A stretch of DNA of 37,833 nt from contig CAJQSJ010000035.1 of the NCBI GenBank assembly GCA_905612535.1, forward strand, positions 1-37,833, read 5' to 3'. The stretch's first letter is position 1. Every line of letters begins with the position of its first letter. Position numbers and translations under genes: made by a program. The notes beneath the pieces were generated by a model that did not search any database, was not told the origin of the DNA, and saw only the letters and a list, made by a program, of their open reading frames with translations. This document shows positions 1 to 6,967 of the stretch, one piece after another. The DNA comes from an uncultured Pelagibacteraceae bacterium (GTDB taxonomy: Bacteria > Pseudomonadota > Alphaproteobacteria > Pelagibacterales > Pelagibacteraceae).

Positions 1-1244
1 AAGTCTTCTTCATCAGCGCCATGTATAATTCTTTTAATTGTATCAAAGTTGGTTTTGGTTTTTGTTTTTTTATCTATTAAATCAATGATTTCTAATATTT
101 TTTGTTCTTGAAATCTTTTTTCAACCCTTCCAAAGCGTATATGAGAAATATTTTTTACCCATTCAAAGTATGAAACAACTACCCCACCAGCATTAACATA
201 TATATCTGGAATAATTATAACACCTTTTTCATACAATTTTTTATCAGCATCAAAAGAAATGGGTCCATTTGCGGCTTCAATTATTAATTTACATTTTATT
301 TTATAAACGTTTTTAATTGTAATGACATTTTCTAATGCAGCGGGTATTAAAATATCACAATTAAGTTCTAATAATTCGCTGGGTTTATTTTTAAACTCTC
401 CAAGTTTTGGATTGTTTATGCTTTGATTATTTTTATAAAATTCATTTAAAGCGTTTATATCAATACCGTTTTTGTTAAATAAATAACCATCACGCTCACC
501 TATCGCAATAATTTTAGCTTTATCTCTATTGTATAAGTGTTTTGCTAAATTGCTGCCTACATTTCCAAAACCTTGAATTACAATATTATTATCTTTTAAT
601 TCATTTTTTAATCCAGATTCTTTAATTATATCTGCGTGTCTAAATATTTCTCTTATAACCTCTTCAATACCTCTGCCTGTAGCTTCAGTTCTTCCATATA
701 TTCCTCCTCTGTGTAATGGTTTGCCAGTTACACATCCTCTATGATTTATATCATCTGGTTTAAGAGATTTATAAGTTTCCATAATCCATTCCATTTCTCT
801 TTCAGACGTACCAACATCAGGGGCAGGAACATTTAGAGCTGGAGAAATAAAACCTTTATTAATAAGCTTAGTTGCAAAGGCTTTAGTAATTTTTCTTAGT
901 TGTGGTATTGTATAATTTTTTGGATTTATTTTAAGACCTCCCTTAGAGCCGCCAAAAGGAATATTAACTATCGCACATTTATAGGTCATTAAGGACGCTA
1001 AAGCTTCCGTATCATCTTGATCAACACTTTCTGAGTATCTCATTCCACCTTTACTTGGAAGAATGTGTTCAGAGTGAACTGCTCGCCATCCTGTAAAATT
1101 ATGAATTTTTTCATCTATCACTACGCCCACATTTACTTTTATTAAGGAGTGAACAGATTTTATATGCTCTAATACATCGTTACTAAAATTTAGTAGCTTT
1201 GCAGACCTATCAACATGCAAATTAACGTTTTTTTTGAAACTCAT
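1..1244 (-). CDS. gdhA: Glu/Leu/Phe/Val-family dehydrogenase, probably glutamate dehydrogenase (C-terminus cut by window edge)
   Basis: Oxidative deamination of glutamate to 2-oxoglutarate, or the reverse, with NAD(P). My translation gives 414 residues open to the window edge; family members are about 410-430 residues, so only a short C-terminal tail should be missing. Visible motifs: GGMRYSE at about residues 66-72, the catalytic-lysine segment PFGGSKGG at 96-103, APDVGT at 141-146 with the family's catalytic aspartate, a Rossmann GFGNVG at 225-230 and EAANGP further on. The start is an ATG in the middle of an AT-rich leader. The next gene on the same strand is a small ORF about 190 bases upstream. 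Glutamate dehydrogenase rather than leucine or phenylalanine dehydrogenase is inferred from the GGMRY..PFGGSKGG pattern; cofactor preference cannot be read. Confidence 0.88.
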   Translation of the reverse strand, partial: MSFKKNVNLHVDRSAKLLNFSNDVLEHIKSVHSLIKVNVGVVIDEKIHNFTGWRAVHSEHILPSKGGMRYSESVDQDDTEALASLMTYKCAIVNIPFGGSKGGLKINPKNYTIPQLRKITKAFATKLINKGFISPALNVPAPDVGTSEREMEWIMETYKSLKPDDINHRGCVTGKPLHRGGIYGRTEATGRGIEEVIREIFRHADIIKESGLKNELKDNNIVIQGFGNVGSNLAKHLYNRDKAKIIAIGERDGYLFNKNGIDINALNEFYKNNQSINNPKLGEFKNKPSELLELNCDILIPAALENVITIKNVYKIKCKLIIEAANGPISFDADKKLYEKGVIIIPDIYVNAGGVVVSYFEWVKNISHIRFGRVEKRFQEQKILEIIDLIDKKTKTKTNFDTIKRIIHGADEED

Positions 1245-1433
1245 TTTTTAAAATTCTATAATTAATAATCTGAGTATATATTTTTTAATTGTGGTGTCTT
1301 AATTATATTGCACAACGCTTGTAAAATTTAGACAACAAATCAGCAATATTGCGTCTAGATACTAAAAGCACTAATTAATCTTTACTTAACTATAGAAGTG
1401 CAGTCTTGGCACCTGGTAACAGAACGACTCTAC

Positions 1434-1586
1434 TTACTTTTTTGACAGTAGATCTTTCATCTTTAATTTAAGCTTCTTTAATGTTCTTAAATAGGACCAA
1501 CTTTTTTGTCCTCTTCTTAAGTTTCTTTCTATTTCAGCAATATTGACCTTTTTTTTAAGATCTTTATGTTTTTCTTTTATCTTCAT
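1434..1586 (-). CDS. Small lysine-rich protein, 50 residues, possibly DUF465/YdcH-like
   Basis: ATG to TAA, 50 residues, very basic (about 17 Lys) with no membrane segment. The C-terminal half has a regular leucine/lysine pattern (LKKLKLKMKDLL, about residues 36-47) that should form an amphipathic helix, and the N-terminal part (KHKDLKKKV, about 5-14) looks like a second helix. This resembles the helical-hairpin layout of small DUF465/YdcH proteins, but that is a weak, by-eye resemblance. It lies alone between gdhA and tRNA-Thr, on the same strand as gdhA. A 12-codon ATG-to-TGA stretch ends on its start codon (ATGA overlap), which could be a leader peptide or chance. No function is assigned. 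Confidence 0.5.
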   Translation of the reverse strand: MKIKEKHKDLKKKVNIAEIERNLRRGQKSWSYLRTLKKLKLKMKDLLSKK

Positions 1587-1955
1587 TTATTTTGAGCCAC
1601 GATCCGTAAAAGCCTTTTCATTCTGACTAAACCTAGCATAGATAGTATGGACTCGCTAGAACTCAGATTAGGGAGTCTGTGCTAATATAATATTGATTAC
1701 ATTAGAAATTTTTATTTTTTGTTAGACTTTATTATCTTTTTTTTAATCAGTAGATGACTTCATTTTCACTCCATAGTTAATTGTTCATATGCAGAGTGAC
1801 TTTTGAAATCCCACAATGTGTGAGACTGGCGTGCACTACTTTTTGCACTACGGATAACTCACTTCAGATCACAAAAGGGCTACAAATCAATTTTAAACCA
1901 ACAAGGAGCAGCGTCAACTGCGAGTGGAAAAAAAAGCTAATGAGGTATATAAACC
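1587..1955. other. Gene-free stretch of higher GC with inverted repeats
   Basis: No convincing gene. Bases 1801-1920 are about 40% G+C by hand count, clearly above the neighbourhood. Two nested inverted repeats are visible: TAGCA/TGCTA enclosing GACTC/GAGTC at 1634-1684, and GTGAG/CTCAC enclosing GTGCA/TGCAC at 1820-1862. The second also holds an 8-base direct repeat TGCACTAC at 1832 and 1844. It could be a structured small RNA, a leader of the small gene on the minus strand, or the remains of a lost gene. I do not recognise tmRNA, RNase P, SRP or 6S RNA signatures in it. Confidence 0.35.
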
Positions 1956-1984
1956 TTGAAGAATTAAATAAAAAATTCTATAAA
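1956..1984 (+). promoter_or_regulatory. Promoter of tRNA-Thr
   Basis: TTGAAG at 1956-1961 and TATAAA at 1979-1984 are separated by exactly 17 bases, close to the sigma-70 consensus. The -10 element ends nine bases before the first base of the tRNA, so the transcript should begin almost at the mature 5' end. Confidence 0.7.
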
Positions 1985-1993
1985 ACCTTTAAG

Positions 1994-2069
1994 GCCCTCA
2001 TAGCTCAATTGGTAGAGCAACTGATTTGTAATCAGTAGGTTCGCGGTTCGAGTCCGTGTGAGGGCACCA
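1994..2069 (+). tRNA. tRNA-Thr (anticodon UGU)
   Basis: A complete cloverleaf of 76 bases. The acceptor arm GCCCTCA pairs with TGAGGGC, the anticodon stem ACTGA/TCAGT encloses loop TTTGTAA (anticodon TGT at 2027-2029), and the T arm has the usual GGTTCGAGTCC core. The CCA end is encoded. The gene ends only nine bases before the stop codon of the convergent nadK. No clear terminator hairpin follows; there is a T run at about 2113-2119. Confidence 0.95.
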
Positions 2070-2078
2070 ATGAAAAAA

Positions 2079-2849
2079 CTAAGAAATCTGCTTTCGTAAT
2101 TGTTCAAGTTTAATTTTTTTATTTAAGCTGTTATTCTTGTCGTGTAATAACTTGAAAGTTATTGAACGATTAATTTTAATGTTAACGCTTTTAACATTTC
2201 TAACTTCAATATTATCAGCCACAACACTAACTGGTCTTTTTTTAATATTTAAATTTTTAATTTTTACTAAAGTTGAATCAGAAACTATTTTACCCTTCCA
2301 TCTTCTTGGTCTAAATGGGCTTATTGGTGTTATAGCAATTTTTTTTGAATTTAAAGATAATATAGGCCCATGTACTGAAAGATTGTATGCGGTACTACCT
2401 GCTGGTGTAGAAACTAAAACTCCATCAGAAACTAGTTTCTTTATTAAAGTTTTTTTTCCACATATAATCTCAAGGGAAGCGGTTTGACGGCTTTGTCTTA
2501 ATAAAGATATTTCATTAATGGCTATAGCTTTTCTTTTAGTGTTATTTGTTGTTACAGCAGTCATGGACAAAGGTGAAACTATAACTTGTTTTGCTTTACT
2601 AATTTTTTTATCAATTTTTTTTAAATCAAATTTATTCATTAAAAAACCAAATGTACCTTTATTAATACCATAGAATGGTTTGTTAAATTTTTGATATTTT
2701 TTTAAAGTTTCTAGCATAAATCCGTCGCCACCTATAACAACTATAATGGTAGATTTTTTTGGAGAAAAATTCGTATATTTTTTGAATATAATTTGCTTTA
2801 AATCATTATCTTTTATGGTTTTATCAATAACAAAATGTAATTTTCTCAT
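2079..2849 (-). CDS. nadK: NAD kinase
   Basis: Phosphorylates NAD to NADP in the cytosol, the only known route to NADP. With the ATG at 2849 the protein has 256 residues, somewhat short for bacterial NadK (about 260-300). Family motifs are clear: GGDG at 40-43, NKGTFGFL at 63-70, and the DGVLVSTPAGSTAYNLS segment in the middle (STPTGSTAY in relatives). A longer GTG-started reading would begin inside tRNA-Leu, so it is rejected. The chosen ATG lies six bases after the 3' CCA end of tRNA-Leu, so the two are almost surely made as one transcript and the mRNA freed by tRNA processing would have practically no leader. No Shine-Dalgarno site fits in that space. Confidence 0.93.
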   Translation of the reverse strand: MRKLHFVIDKTIKDNDLKQIIFKKYTNFSPKKSTIIVVIGGDGFMLETLKKYQKFNKPFYGINKGTFGFLMNKFDLKKIDKKISKAKQVIVSPLSMTAVTTNNTKRKAIAINEISLLRQSRQTASLEIICGKKTLIKKLVSDGVLVSTPAGSTAYNLSVHGPILSLNSKKIAITPISPFRPRRWKGKIVSDSTLVKIKNLNIKKRPVSVVADNIEVRNVKSVNIKINRSITFKLLHDKNNSLNKKIKLEQLRKQIS

Positions 2850-2855
2850 ATTTAT

Positions 2856-2941
2856 TGGTGCCCTCGGCCAGACTCGAACTGGCACTCCATAAATGGCAAG
2901 GATTTTAAGTCCTTTGTGTCTACCAATTTCACCACGAGGGC
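2856..2941 (-). tRNA. tRNA-Leu (anticodon UAA)
   Basis: Eighty-six bases on the minus strand with a long variable arm as expected for a class II tRNA. The acceptor arm GCCCTCG pairs with CGAGGGC, the anticodon stem AAGGA/TCCTT encloses loop CTTAAAA (anticodon TAA, plus-strand bases 2905-2907), and the CCA end is encoded. nadK starts six bases after it. Confidence 0.95.
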
Positions 2942-2950
2942 ATTGCCTTT

Positions 2951-2980
2951 TTTATATATCACGCTCATACGTTGTGTCTA
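2951..2980 (-). promoter_or_regulatory. Promoter of tRNA-Leu and nadK
   Basis: Read on the minus strand, TAGACA (plus-strand 2975-2980) matches the -35 consensus at five of six positions. It is followed by TATATA with 16 bases between or TATAAA with 18. The -10 ends about ten bases before the tRNA. The -35 sits at one edge of a 12-base tandem repeat. Confidence 0.55.
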
Positions 2981-2999
2981 GTCCTCCGTCTAGTCCTCC
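2976..2999. repeat. 12-base tandem duplication (GTCTAGTCCTCC twice)
   Basis: Two perfect adjacent copies of GTCTAGTCCTCC. The copy nearer the tRNA contributes most of the -35 element of the tRNA-Leu promoter; the second copy differs only in the flanking base. No other copies were noticed in the window. Confidence 0.85.
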
Positions 3000-3008
3000 T
3001 TATTTCTA

Positions 3009-3048
3009 AAATTGTTACAATTTCTTAAAAGTTATTCAAATAACTTTT
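3009..3048 (-). terminator. Two AT-rich hairpins after the 3032-6250 gene run
   Basis: A perfect 10-base inverted repeat (AAAAGTTATT/AATAACTTTT, 3027-3048) overlaps the stop codon of the SGNH-like gene. Just beyond it on the minus strand AAATTG/CAATTT (3009-3023) is followed by TTTT. Position and base pairing suggest transcription termination, though the GC content is low for a classical intrinsic terminator. Confidence 0.45.
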
Positions 3049-4156
3049 CAAATATCTTTTTAACGAAAGGAATACGGGCATTTATCTTTAGATGCGAAGC
3101 TGCATCGTTAACGATAAAAACATCTTTAAAATTTGCAGTCTCATCTCCATAAAAATATACATTATAAAATTCTTTTTTAAAATCTAATATGGTTATTTGG
3201 TTTTTAAACTTATTATTTGATATTATGTCTTTTAAAAAATCAGCAAAGTAAAATTTATACTCACCTGTAAAATGTTTCATATGAGGGTGAATTACAAGCA
3301 AAAGTTTTTTAACATTTTTATCTGAAAAAACTTCATTTATATATCTAAAAACTACCGCTTTTAAATATGTGCGTTCATCTTCATCAATCCCATCTCTTAC
3401 TGGTCGCATAATTTCTGGAAAAGTACATTTAGGTGAGTGTATAGTTGTTTTCCTTTTCTTAAGTTCGCTCCTAAATTTTTTATTTTTTATATATTTTATA
3501 ATATTATAATCGTCAGATGTATATATGCCGACTTTTGTTAAATAAATTCCTACATTGTAAATTTCTGGTGAATATAGATCTTCAGGATTAACTTTATTCA
3601 AGGTGCCATCATTATTTATTTCTAATTTATTTTTATAACGACAAAGTTCATCTCCAAGGTCAGTATGATCAATCATGGTAATTATTCTTTCAGGATTTAT
3701 ATTAAAATCTCTTTTTAAAATCTTCAACTGTACAGTTGTTGGAGAGAAGGAATAGGACGAAGTTCCAGATACAATAATATTAAGATCTCTTTCCTTTTTT
3801 ATTTTAATTAATTCATCAATAACAATTTTATTTGATCCTGATCCAAAAGGTAATGATATTAAATTTTCAGCCCATGAATCTCCATTAATTAAAACTTTTG
3901 AATTATTATTGTTTGCATCTTTAGCTTCTACATATGTAAACATTAAACCATTTTGATAAAACCAAGGAGCAAAATCCCTAAGATGATGTAATTCTTTATA
4001 ATATTTTTTATAAAATTTATATGCATCCTTATCCGGTATATTATGATGATTTTTTAACCAATTAGTACCTATAACAAATTCGATGAATACTAAAGCCAAT
4101 AGAGTAGAAAAAATAACTAAAAGAAATGACGATATTCTATCTTTAATTTTTTTCAT
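3032..4156 (-). CDS. Membrane-anchored SGNH/GDSL-hydrolase-like protein
   Basis: 374 residues with one hydrophobic segment at about 10-30 after a basic N-terminus, so probably anchored in the inner membrane with the rest in the periplasm. NGDSW at 91-95 looks like SGNH block I, with Ser94 as nucleophile. Near the C-terminus NDAASHLKI places Asp351 and His355 where the family has its Asp-His pair, although the usual spacing is three rather than four. Such proteins often deacetylate or acetylate surface sugars. The start overlaps the 3' end of the glycosyltransferase gene by 14 bases, so the two are cotranscribed and may act on the same glycan. SGNH membership is probable; the substrate is unknown. 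Confidence 0.5.
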   Translation of the reverse strand: MKKIKDRISSFLLVIFSTLLALVFIEFVIGTNWLKNHHNIPDKDAYKFYKKYYKELHHLRDFAPWFYQNGLMFTYVEAKDANNNNSKVLINGDSWAENLISLPFGSGSNKIVIDELIKIKKERDLNIIVSGTSSYSFSPTTVQLKILKRDFNINPERIITMIDHTDLGDELCRYKNKLEINNDGTLNKVNPEDLYSPEIYNVGIYLTKVGIYTSDDYNIIKYIKNKKFRSELKKRKTTIHSPKCTFPEIMRPVRDGIDEDERTYLKAVVFRYINEVFSDKNVKKLLLVIHPHMKHFTGEYKFYFADFLKDIISNNKFKNQITILDFKKEFYNVYFYGDETANFKDVFIVNDAASHLKINARIPFVKKIFEKLFE

Positions 4157-5057
4157 AACGAAGACTTTTTTCTATTTCCTTTCCTTCTATAGATTTAATA
4201 GCTATTTTAATATTTTTATCTTTTCTCATATCTGTTCCATTTTTCCAAAGACCAGCCGCTAAATGCATAATGCCTATTTTATTATGAGGCAAATACGGTT
4301 CTACAAATGTATTTTTTACAACATCAAATTTTGGCAATACATTACTAGCAATCCAGTTGCAATATAAAGGAAGAAACTCTACGTCAGCATTATTGTTATA
4401 TACCGCAATATTTATTGCTAACCCTTCGGACCCAAAAATTTTACCTGATGATAGAGATTTTCTTAAAATATCTTGCCATAACTTCCAACATTTTGAATCA
4501 TTTTCTAAAGAAAAAACTCCAATATTAATATGAGGAGCAAAAGCAATTTTTCGGGCTATGCTTTCAGAAAAGCCAGATTTTTTTGCATGTTTATAATTTT
4601 GTGATTTAATTAATGCAATTTTACCAAAGACCCATTTAACTTTTGTCAAAATTTTGTAACCAGAACCAATTGATTGTGTAATTCCAAGCTTGCCGTTATC
4701 ACAAGCTTTAAAATACAATTCAACAGAATCCCAAGAATTAACCCAAGCATCACAATCGATCCATAAATATTTTTTAAAGCCAGGAAAGTAATCGGGTAAA
4801 AATGCTCTTGATACCTGGCTCTTCAACCATTCTTTTCCTGAGACTTTATATGATGGAACCGGAATATCCCATTTGGCTTTTTTAATTGAAAAAACTTTAG
4901 TTTTTAAAATTTCACATTGTTCTTTTGTAAGACCGGCATCTAAAATACAAATAGATATATTTTCACTATCCTTATATCTTTTTATTGAATCAACAAGTTC
5001 ATTAAGTAATTCGAAGTAATTGCTATCTGCTAAAGTTACTATTGCTTTTGAATTCAT
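4143..5057 (-). CDS. Glycosyltransferase, GT-A fold with DxD motif
   Basis: 304 residues. The N-terminus (AIVTLADSNYFELLNELVDS) looks like a nucleotide-sugar-binding beta-strand and helix as in GT8-like enzymes, and LWIDCDAWVN at 98-107 carries the DxD motif (Asp101, Asp103) that binds metal and sugar nucleotide. SEGLAIN and HLAAGLW further on fit an acceptor-side region. No membrane segment or signal peptide is seen, so it is probably cytosolic. It lies between the SGNH-like gene (14-base overlap) and the GGCT-like gene (10-base gap), suggesting a role in glycan assembly. Donor, acceptor and exact GT family cannot be told from sequence. Confidence 0.7.
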   Translation of the reverse strand: MNSKAIVTLADSNYFELLNELVDSIKRYKDSENISICILDAGLTKEQCEILKTKVFSIKKAKWDIPVPSYKVSGKEWLKSQVSRAFLPDYFPGFKKYLWIDCDAWVNSWDSVELYFKACDNGKLGITQSIGSGYKILTKVKWVFGKIALIKSQNYKHAKKSGFSESIARKIAFAPHINIGVFSLENDSKCWKLWQDILRKSLSSGKIFGSEGLAINIAVYNNNADVEFLPLYCNWIASNVLPKFDVVKNTFVEPYLPHNKIGIMHLAAGLWKNGTDMRKDKNIKIAIKSIEGKEIEKSLRYEKN

Positions 5058-5067
5058 ATTTATAAAA

Positions 5068-5493
5068 TTATCTCGTCGAAATATGTTTTGACTGTGACAA
5101 GGCGTTATTTAAGCTTTTAAGGTTAATTTTACAATCCTTATAACCTTGCTTAACGACATTTAAGTAACGAGTGGTAGGTGGAACGAATTTTGTTTTCCTT
5201 ACCATTGTATAAGTCATCATTTTTTTACCATCATATTGGAAGTGCATTTTTTTATATATAATTGGATAATCTTCATATTTATCTAATCTACTTTCATCAG
5301 TCTTAGAAATTATATATAAACCTCCATAAACTTTTTTGCCATTTTTTTTTTCTACATCAGCCCAGCCTCCTTTATTTCTAAAAGTTAATTCATAATTTTT
5401 TAAAATAATTTTTTTTATATAGCGACATTCGGGACATCTCCTTTGCATCTGGTCATGATGTAAATTACTTCCATATGCAAAATAATAAATCAT
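5068..5493 (-). CDS. Gamma-glutamylcyclotransferase-like (GGCT/AIG2) protein
   Basis: 141 residues, normal for the small GGCT/AIG2 fold. The signature YFAYGSN lies at 4-10 and LDKYEDYP at 70-77 holds the probable general acid/base Glu74. Family members release 5-oxoproline from gamma-glutamyl-amino acids or related gamma-glutamylamines. It starts one base after the stop codon of the CinA-like gene and reads on toward the glycosyltransferase, so it belongs to that run. The real substrate is not readable from the sequence. Confidence 0.75.
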   Translation of the reverse strand: MIYYFAYGSNLHHDQMQRRCPECRYIKKIILKNYELTFRNKGGWADVEKKNGKKVYGGLYIISKTDESRLDKYEDYPIIYKKMHFQYDGKKMMTYTMVRKTKFVPPTTRYLNVVKQGYKDCKINLKSLNNALSQSKHISTR

Positions 5494-5494
5494 A

Positions 5495-6250
5495 CTATTT
5501 TCTTACTATAACTTTAATTTTTTTCTTTTTTATAAACTTCATAATATCACACAGGCACTTTTCTATTAATTTGAGATTATCTGATCTCATTACTAATGAA
5601 ACTCCAATTTTACCTTGTTGGAAAAATGGATAGCTGCCAATTTCTAAATTTTTATATTTATTCTGAACTTTTTCTAAAGGAATAGAAATTTCACTTTCCA
5701 CAGTTCTTAAGCTCAACGTTTTGCTTAAAATTTTATTTCCACCAATTATTTTGTTATTCAATCCACCGAGCATAGATTTAAGTATGGATGGTACTCCCGG
5801 TAAACAATAAACATTTTTTACATAGAAGCCTGGGGCAGCACTTGAAGGATTATATATTAGAGTGGCGTTCTTAGGAGTTTTTGCCATTTTTCTACGCCCC
5901 ACATTAAACTTTCCTTTTTCATAATAATTTTTTAGAATCTTATACGCCTCTGGGTGATAGCAGTATTTTATCTTAAAGGCTTTTGCTATTGATTTGGAGG
6001 TAATATCATCGTGTGTGGGACCTATACCTCCGGTAGTAAAAATATAATTAAATTTTTTTCTTACTGTGTTAACAGTATTGACAATAGTGCTTTCAATATC
6101 CGGTATAACTCTAACTTCTTCGAGTTTTATGCCAAGATTATTGAGCCATGTGGATATATTTACGACATTAACATCTTGGGTTCTGCCAGATAATATCTCA
6201 TTACCTATAATAATAATGGCGGCATTTAATTTTTTGTTGGCTTTTTTCAT
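5495..6250 (-). CDS. CinA N-terminal / molybdopterin-binding (MoaB-Mog fold) domain protein
   Basis: 251 residues. The segment IIIIGNEILSGRTQD (about 11-25) and TTGGIGPTHDDITSKSIAKAF (about 71-91) are the hallmark of the COG1058 CinA N-terminal domain, which in characterised members hydrolyses ADP-ribose or related pyrophosphates. The C-terminal nicotinamide-nucleotide deamidase (PncC) domain of full-length CinA (about 400 residues) is absent. It heads the run 6250-3032 and is divergent from sfsA across only 22 bases. Confidence 0.8.
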   Translation of the reverse strand: MKKANKKLNAAIIIIGNEILSGRTQDVNVVNISTWLNNLGIKLEEVRVIPDIESTIVNTVNTVRKKFNYIFTTGGIGPTHDDITSKSIAKAFKIKYCYHPEAYKILKNYYEKGKFNVGRRKMAKTPKNATLIYNPSSAAPGFYVKNVYCLPGVPSILKSMLGGLNNKIIGGNKILSKTLSLRTVESEISIPLEKVQNKYKNLEIGSYPFFQQGKIGVSLVMRSDNLKLIEKCLCDIMKFIKKKKIKVIVRK

Positions 6251-6272
6251 TATCTAATAATATTTATATTTA

Positions 6273-6965
6273 ATGAAGTTTAAAGAACAATTATTACAAG
6301 GAACCTTAATAAAAAGATACAAAAGATTTTTTGCTGATATTAAATATAAAAATAATACCATTACAGCGCACTGTCCAAATACAGGTTCTATGCATGGTTT
6401 ATTAACTGAGGGAAATAAAGTTTTTTTTTCTAGATCTGATAACCCTAAGCGTAAACTAAAATATACATTAGAAATTATTAAAGATGTGAAGAGCTTTGTA
6501 GGAATTAATACATTGCTTACTAATAAAATAGTTTTAGAAGCACTGGAAAAAAAATGGATAAAAGAATTAACTAAGTTCCCTAAAATAAAAAGTGAAGTAA
6601 AATTTAATGATCAAACAAGGTTTGATTTTTTAGTTTCAAATACTTCAGAAAAATGTTTTCTTGAAGTTAAAAATGTTACTTTAAATAGAAATAAATATAT
6701 AGCTGAATTTCCAGATGCTCCTACATCTAGAGGTTTAAAACATTTAAATGAACTTTGTATAGCAAAAAAAAATGGTTATAAGAGTTACGTTTTATTTCTA
6801 ATTCAAAGAACTGACTGTAGCTCTTTTAAAATTGCCAGCGATATAGACAATGAATATCTATCTGGGTTTAAAAAAGCTTTAAAGTTTGGTGTAAAAATGA
6901 TTTGTTACGATTGTAAGTTAAGCAATGAAGAGATAAAACTTAATAAGCAAATTAAAATAATCTAA
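6273..6965 (+). CDS. sfsA: SfsA family protein (sugar fermentation stimulation homologue)
   Basis: 230 residues, the usual length. Recognisable family segments: AHCPNTGSMHGL at about 31-42, VGINT near 77, FDFLVS and CFLEVKNVTL around 112-136 (a nuclease-like E-V-K core), FPDAPTSRGLKHLNEL around 145-160. The molecular role is poorly defined; the E. coli protein was described as DNA-binding and the fold suggests a nuclease. First gene of a long plus-strand run. map follows after two bases. Confidence 0.88.
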   Translation: MKFKEQLLQGTLIKRYKRFFADIKYKNNTITAHCPNTGSMHGLLTEGNKVFFSRSDNPKRKLKYTLEIIKDVKSFVGINTLLTNKIVLEALEKKWIKELTKFPKIKSEVKFNDQTRFDFLVSNTSEKCFLEVKNVTLNRNKYIAEFPDAPTSRGLKHLNELCIAKKNGYKSYVLFLIQRTDCSSFKIASDIDNEYLSGFKKALKFGVKMICYDCKLSNEEIKLNKQIKII

Positions 6966-6967
6966 TT

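Noticed and set aside
1587-1955. tmRNA, RNase P RNA, SRP RNA or 6S RNA
   Set aside because: None of the expected conserved segments is visible, including the tag-peptide reading frame or the GGAAG-type SRP loop.
1781-2038. An 85-codon open frame on the plus strand
   Set aside because: It reads through most of tRNA-Thr; its end (IAQLVEQLICNQ) is the usual artefact of translating a tRNA gene.
2137-2487. A 116-codon hydrophobic frame opposite nadK
   Set aside because: Entirely inside nadK on the other strand; nadK has unmistakable motifs.
2850-2885. A longer GTG-started NAD kinase
   Set aside because: The extra 12 codons lie within tRNA-Leu; the ATG at 2849 gives the normal N-terminus.
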